Shown: positions 59,221 through 64,000 of the stretch, piece by piece
Numbering within the stretch: the stretch's first letter is position 1
How the letters are laid out: each line of letters begins with the position of its first letter
The notes under the pieces: model-generated
What the model saw: only the letters and a program-made list of their open reading frames with translations
The model's database searches: none
What the model was told of the DNA's origin: nothing
From: Hymenoscyphus infarciens
Taxonomy: Eukaryota; Ascomycota; Leotiomycetes; Helotiales; Helotiaceae
Length of the DNA: 64,000 nucleotides
NCBI GenBank assembly: GCA_001414345.1
Contig: LLCB01000202.1
Location: forward strand, 1-64,000
Direction of reading: 5' to 3'
Program-made: the position numbers and the translations under genes

Positions 59221-60948
59221 TCAATATCCATACACATGACTATAAGTAGTCGGCGCCCCCGTACTATACAATCCCCCATTATAAGTTCCATGCTGGTAAG
59301 GCTGTTGCATGCCCCCTGTACTCGTGGTGGTATTCGTAAAAAAGCTCGTGGTCGACACACTCCCAGGCGTTGTCAAAACAGGAACCATATCTACCCCCCC
59401 ATAAACCTTATCCATAGCTGGCATGGGTAATTTCTTGTAGCTCATTCCCGCGTAAGCTGGCTGGCCATGTTGTCCGTATCCTTTATGACCCCAGAACATC
59501 CTATCGTCCCAATCATCAATTAAATCAGCCATCGTTTGTAGATGCCCAAATGTCGCAGGCATTGGCCCGTCAGGGCACCTCGCGCTGACATATGTTGCGA
59601 ACAACGCGACCGCCAAGGCGAAGGCCGTGAAATAGAAGATTTGAGGCGGGTACATGTTGACTCCTAGTTTAAAATCATTGTTTATCGAGAGACCAAAGAG
59701 CCAATGCACAGCTGCTTTGAAGAGAAAGAGGGTGATTGTTTGCCAGGACGAGAAAGCAGCTATTATACTGTTGAAGCGGGGATCGGTGCCTTTGGGTGTC
59801 GTCGCCATGCGAAAGGTCATTTCATCCCGAGATAGATTGACAAGGAGCTCCGCGCAGTGGAGGGCTAGTGTTAGACCTGCTTGAAATGCCGCGATCAGAA
59901 ATATCGATCCGACATTTCCTATCACACCAGTATTCGCAGTCCACCCCACGTTAAGAACTGATGTTCCATCTGTGCATCGTGCTGCGGGACATGAGGATTT
60001 GCGAACAGTCTCGCCCGTGAACATGGGGAGGAAATTCCAACTACTCCCCAAGATGCCATTGGGGTTCTTCTTGATAATCATAACATGAATCGCGCCTCCC
60101 CACAAGCCGCCAAGAGGAACAAGGGCCCAGAGAAGACCCAATACGTATCGAACTTCTGGATGTGCTTTCCATGCTGGTCCTTGTTTCTTTTTTGGGTAGG
60201 TGGGTATCGATGGTTCGTGAGCTTGATGAATTGATTTCATACAGCGATTTGTCCTGCGAATAAGGGGATTGGGAGCTGCTTTTCCAGTGTTGGGGATATG
60301 AGTGAGCGTGCAAGCGTAAACTGTATCGAGAGGGTTGGAAGACCATGTTGGAACGTAAGTCGTCCATAATGCCCAGGTTGCGATGAGCGCTTGGCCAAGT
60401 AAACTGACACCGAATAGAATGAGTGCGACACCGGAGACTTCGATGAGGTTTTCATCCAGCGAAGGAGAAGTATGTGATCCGTTGAAGGTTTTAGAGAGTT
60501 GCGGATTCCATCCCAAGAAAATTAATGATGTTGTGGCGTATGAAAGAATGATAGAGAAGAGGTAAAATATGTTCGAGTACCATTTATTCGGTAATGATTT
60601 CGCTGAGCTTGAAAGGAGCCGTAAATTTGAATTGAACGTGAGTCGGTTTTCGTATTGTAAGGACCATCGTAGCGAAGTGTTGTGGATATACCCCATGCTT
60701 TCGTTCAGGAAGGTAAGGACAATATTTATTCCCAGAGGCAGTACTTCTTTCGCAAGATGTGGGATAACGAACTCCGGTCTCGAATCCACTTGTCTTTCCA
60801 AATATACACAATAGCACCCACCCCCGAAAGCAGCAATCCCGGCTATCCAGCTTGCAAACAACCCAAACGCGCACATGTTCCGAGTAAAGAGGGCCTTGTC
60901 GAGTTTGTCATGATGCTGTGAGTGTAGCTGGTGATAAGAAGCCGACAT
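59221..60948 (-). CDS. Polytopic membrane protein of unknown function
   Basis: Single-exon protein of 575 aa starting MSASYHQLHSQ. About seven hydrophobic spans can be seen: near FGLFASWIAGIAAFGGG, EVLPLGINIVLTFL, YLFSIILSYATTSLIFLGW, VSGVALILFGVSLLGQAL, VLGLLWALVPLGGLWGG, IGNVGSIFLIAAFQAGLTL and IFYFTAFALAVALFATYV. Between the last spans lie LSRDEMTFRMATTPKG and a partly hydrophobic WLFGLSINND segment. The C-terminal cytosolic part has DDWDDRMFWGHKGYG and then a Thr/Ser/Gly/Tyr-rich tail. It belongs to a family of fungal integral membrane proteins seen in filamentous ascomycetes; no transport or enzymatic signature is evident. Confidence 0.85.
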   Translation of the reverse strand: MSASYHQLHSQHHDKLDKALFTRNMCAFGLFASWIAGIAAFGGGCYCVYLERQVDSRPEFVIPHLAKEVLPLGINIVLTFLNESMGYIHNTSLRWSLQYENRLTFNSNLRLLSSSAKSLPNKWYSNIFYLFSIILSYATTSLIFLGWNPQLSKTFNGSHTSPSLDENLIEVSGVALILFGVSLLGQALIATWALWTTYVPTWSSNPLDTVYACTLTHIPNTGKAAPNPLIRRTNRCMKSIHQAHEPSIPTYPKKKQGPAWKAHPEVRYVLGLLWALVPLGGLWGGAIHVMIIKKNPNGILGSSWNFLPMFTGETVRKSSCPAARCTDGTSVLNVGWTANTGVIGNVGSIFLIAAFQAGLTLALHCAELLVNLSRDEMTFRMATTPKGTDPRFNSIIAAFSSWQTITLFLFKAAVHWLFGLSINNDFKLGVNMYPPQIFYFTAFALAVALFATYVSARCPDGPMPATFGHLQTMADLIDDWDDRMFWGHKGYGQHGQPAYAGMSYKKLPMPAMDKVYGGVDMVPVLTTPGSVSTTSFFTNTTTSTGGMQQPYQHGTYNGGLYSTGAPTTYSHVYGY

Positions 60949-61796
60949 CTTCAAGCTTCTACCTTCCGATCGCGGGGTCGAATGGGGTGCGAGGTTCGTT
61001 CGTCTGTTAGCGAATGTACGTCGTTTTCCTACACTGTCGTCCCCTAAGAATAAAGAGCGTGGTGCCTCAGGGGAAAGACGTTGTTTGTTCTAGGAACGAG
61101 AAGGGTATTACCCGGTTTGAGGGACTCGAGGAAAGAAAGAATCGACAACGCTTCAATCCGCAGTCAAGCTGCGGAGCCTCACGGCATAGACTAACATAAT
61201 CTGCCTTGTCGATTTTCGGGTTCTGCCATTGCTTGAAAGAAGAGCCAGGGAAGGATAGGATAGGTTCCACATTTCCACGGTTTTCACTGGTCCCTTGGTG
61301 TTGTGTGTACCCTGAATGGACATCAGCCTCGCGCCACCAATATTGGCATGCATGGTCTAGCCCCCCTTTGCCCATTTTCGTCTATTGAAACACGACAATT
61401 GGTGTGTTAAGCGAGCTGAAGACATTCTGCTTTGACGCGATTTGATAGAAATTCTGCGAAGCCTCCACTCTCTCAGCCATTTCCCCCATTCTCATGGGTG
61501 AACATGCAATGTGACTGTTTTTGGAGCATGAAGAGGCTGGAACAGCTATTTTTGTCGGAGACTCAAAGGGCACATAAGTTCCCGTTCTCCCTCTGGACCA
61601 AACTGGTAAATTTGGGCGTGTGGTTTTGATAAAAGGGCTGGCGCATAATAATTTCTTGTCGCAAATTCGAGGCGAAGCACCACTTGTTTAAAAGCAAATT
61701 TGATATGGGCGCATCACATCATGTTCCGAAAACCTCACGTCACTGGCTGCCCCGAATAATGAAGAGATTGTTCCACAAGAATTTTACATGTCCAAC
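60949..61796. other. Intergenic region
   Basis: 848 bp with the promoter of the membrane protein gene and the 3' flank of the SelO gene. Overlapping short open frames on both strands lack family features. Confidence 0.5.
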
Positions 61797-63713
61797 TCAA
61801 GAGCTACACGAACATTGCATTGCTCTGTCGTGCTTCGGTACATCGCCACAAAACCTCTCTTCTTCCTTTTCATCCCAACCCCAATGTTCTTCAAAGGGAT
61901 TTAGTGCCATATTTAAGACTTTGTCCAAAATATCTCTTTCCCCACCTTTCTCTACTCTCTTGATGAGTTCGTCTAATACCCAACTTCGGGGTATAAATTT
62001 AGGATTGACTTTCTTCATTGCCTCTTGCCGAGAAGCATCATCTCCATCTGGACCCCAGTCTTCATAGACTCGAGTTTGCCATTTTCCGAGCCAGTTCGCA
62101 ATACGAGTACGTGCCGACTCATCGGTATTTCCCAAACCTGTGACCCCTTCACCATGGAAGAAAACGCCTGCTGCCCGCTTGCGCTGTTCCAAAGTTTCGA
62201 GATCACGTACGGAGAAATGACTCAACCTTCTATAAAAGTGGTTGAAGTCTAGTTCAAGAGCTTCCATGGTGTCTAAAAGCTCACTGTACAACTCTTCGAA
62301 GTCAGATTCTTTGAATGCTTTGAGGCCAAGGCGGGAGGTCATCAGACGTTTGTATTCCTCGAGAAAGGTTGCCTTGAATTCTTCTCCTACTCGAGTAATG
62401 AGTCCTTCGGCGCGGGAGACCAATTCGTCTGCGTCTTCCTGTCGAACTCCCTTTTCGGCAAATTCTTCAGCATCAACGTCCTTACCAATTCCCATGAGCT
62501 CCCCCAGACTTTCGCCCAATCGAACAAGATTCCACCAGATAATTGTAGGTTGATTTCGATAAGAATATCGAAGCATATGATCATCGTGGTTTGGGGTATA
62601 GTGAGGATCGAAATTATCGAGGAAAGCAAAAGGTCCAAAATCGATAGAAAGGCCATATATGGATGTGTTATCAGTATTGAGTACACCATTTGTAAAAGCA
62701 TACGCTTGCCAGGCTGCTACAGTCCTTGCGTTTCGGCGCACAATCTCGCGATAAAGACGCGTAAATCGGTTCTCCTCGAGGCCAGCAGGCCCTTCAATTG
62801 TATCTTTGGCAATTCCTGTGCCCAGCGGGGTCGTGTTCTTGCCATCATCTGCCGGGTTTCGAGCTGGAAGTGATTCCCATCCATCAAATACGTTTTCTGC
62901 GATGTATATGCAGAGAGTTCGGATCATATCGCGATCGCCTCGCGCCCGGAGAAGATCAAATGTGCCTATTCGCAACCAAGACTCCGCAAATCGAGCGACT
63001 ATTGCCCCCGGCTCTATCATTTCCCTCCGCACCTTCTCTTGAGGTAATAATGTCAAGGACAAGGCTCTCGTTGTAGGAATTCGTAACGCATTCAAAGCTT
63101 CCGAGACCACAAATTCCCTTATGCTCGACCTTAAGACTGCCTTCCCATCTGCAAACCTTGAGTAGGGTGTGAGACCAGCTCCCTTCAATTGTAGTTCATA
63201 TCGTTTCTTCGTGTCCGCATTCGTCGTCTCGAATAAGGAAATCGCACGTCCGTCGCCCAACTGCCCAGCCCATGATCCAAACTGCCAGCCTCCGTAACAT
63301 TGTGCCCAAGGATATCCGCCTTCACCCTTCTCTGCATCCCAGCCCAGCAGTCTGTTACCAGCGACCGTCTGCTTGAATTCCTCCGTCTTCTCGTCGCCTT
63401 CGATTATGCCTAGGTCTTTCAATGCCGAAGGGCTTACTCCTAGAAGCTCTGGATCCTTAGATTCCTGGGGCCGAACCCAGGTGAAGAGTGCATTTTTTAC
63501 CTGCCGTGGCTGTATCTCGTCTCTCGGTGTATTATGCGAGTCTGCTGGAGTTGGATATTTGGAGTCTGCGGGTAAGGAGGAGGTGAAAGTCCAGGACTTG
63601 GGGAGTTCTGCGAGAGTCTTCCTCCCTGCGGGGGAGCTGTTGGAGAGGTGTGCAGCCATTTGCGCACGTCGCATGCGAAGTATTTGAGGCCTTAAGAGAA
63701 GTTTGGAAAGCAT
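61797..63713 (-). CDS. FMP40: SelO/Fmp40 protein adenylyltransferase, mitochondrial
   Basis: Single-exon protein of 638 aa starting at the ATG at 63713 (MLSKLLLRPQILRMRRAQMA), a classic Arg/Leu-rich mitochondrial presequence. The pseudokinase fold is complete: WAQCYGGWQFGSWAGQLGDG, LQLKGAGLTPYSRFADGKAV, SSIREFVVSEALNALRIPTT, and NTDNTSIYGLSIDFGPFAFL with the metal-binding Asn and Asp. SelO proteins use ATP in a flipped orientation to AMPylate Ser/Thr/Tyr; yeast Fmp40 and human SELENOO act in mitochondrial redox control. The C-terminus ends QCSCSS: the position that is selenocysteine in animal SelO (CSUSS) is Cys here, as expected in a fungus. Confidence 0.96.
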   Translation of the reverse strand: MLSKLLLRPQILRMRRAQMAAHLSNSSPAGRKTLAELPKSWTFTSSLPADSKYPTPADSHNTPRDEIQPRQVKNALFTWVRPQESKDPELLGVSPSALKDLGIIEGDEKTEEFKQTVAGNRLLGWDAEKGEGGYPWAQCYGGWQFGSWAGQLGDGRAISLFETTNADTKKRYELQLKGAGLTPYSRFADGKAVLRSSIREFVVSEALNALRIPTTRALSLTLLPQEKVRREMIEPGAIVARFAESWLRIGTFDLLRARGDRDMIRTLCIYIAENVFDGWESLPARNPADDGKNTTPLGTGIAKDTIEGPAGLEENRFTRLYREIVRRNARTVAAWQAYAFTNGVLNTDNTSIYGLSIDFGPFAFLDNFDPHYTPNHDDHMLRYSYRNQPTIIWWNLVRLGESLGELMGIGKDVDAEEFAEKGVRQEDADELVSRAEGLITRVGEEFKATFLEEYKRLMTSRLGLKAFKESDFEELYSELLDTMEALELDFNHFYRRLSHFSVRDLETLEQRKRAAGVFFHGEGVTGLGNTDESARTRIANWLGKWQTRVYEDWGPDGDDASRQEAMKKVNPKFIPRSWVLDELIKRVEKGGERDILDKVLNMALNPFEEHWGWDEKEEERFCGDVPKHDRAMQCSCSS

Positions 63714-64000
63714 AAGCTGGAATCGAATGAGAGATGAGTTTCTGCTCAAGGGAGGAAATAGAAATTATGTAGGAAAGTGAACAATTGTAGCTGTTGGTAT
63801 TTGGCTTATCAAGACTCCCTCCCCTCCAACCTTCTGCCTCGGTTCAAGCCACAGCCTGGAACGCTGTCGCCACCGTGGCCGCTTTTCCTAGGCTTACGGT
63901 GCCTCGACACACTATACTCCTTTATTCATTGGACAATCATGTTAGAGGTATTTACAATTCGAATCTCTCTTCAACAGCCGTCGTTCCGATTCCGAAGAGC
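63714..64000. promoter_or_regulatory. Upstream region of the SelO gene to the window edge
   Basis: Contains the C/T-rich promoter and leader of the minus-strand SelO gene. No further gene begins visibly before the edge. Confidence 0.5.

Overview
The window is nuclear DNA from a filamentous ascomycete (Pezizomycotina; the gene set and style suggest a leotiomycete such as the Sclerotiniaceae, but that assignment is inference). Evidence: single genes on both strands with short GT-AG introns of about 42-240 nt, clear CTAAC/CTGAC-type branch sites, long UTRs and intergenic spaces, C/T-rich promoters, and AT-rich islands full of stops whose copy-to-copy changes are mostly C/T and G/A transitions, as repeat-induced point mutation (RIP) leaves behind. 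There is no sign of operons, plasmid or phage.

Layout. 1-3010 is a 70-bp AT-rich satellite running off the left edge. 3.7-5.3 kb is a broken Zn2Cys6 transcription-factor gene beside it. 6.0-15.4 kb holds a DUF1349 protein and a large EDC4-type decapping scaffold. 16.1-22.2 kb is a transposon graveyard enclosing one intact gene with a Cys-rich module I do not recognise. 23.4-24.5 kb encodes an acidic zinc-finger protein with freshly duplicated fingers. 24.5-29.3 kb is gene-poor. 29.3-30.9 kb is an SPX-domain membrane protein, followed by 3 kb of non-coding DNA with a degenerate repeat array. 33.9-51.8 kb is a conserved block: HEM2 (haem synthesis), a large disordered protein, a small basic His-rich protein, an SDR oxidoreductase, mitochondrial malonyl-CoA:ACP transacylase, PEX39-like peroxisomal import factor, and a divergently transcribed LSM14/Scd6 P-body protein. 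53.0-57.2 kb is an accessory locus of four small single-pass membrane proteins (two are diverged paralogues), mixed with inverted-repeat elements and next to a 524-bp MITE. 59.2-63.7 kb holds a polytopic membrane protein and a SelO/Fmp40 protein adenylyltransferase.

How the genes relate. Fungal genes are transcribed singly, so neighbourhood says little about pathway. EDC4 and LSM14/Scd6 are both cytoplasmic mRNA-decapping/P-body factors but lie 36 kb apart. HEM2, MCT1 and SelO/Fmp40 serve mitochondrial metabolism. The locus most likely to hold undescribed biology is the small membrane-protein cluster at 53-57 kb; the most striking DNA structure is the satellite, whose monomer is almost entirely a nested dyad able to form a long hairpin.

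Introns were placed by hand from splice consensus, reading frame and recalled family patterns; no alignment, RNA data or database search was available.
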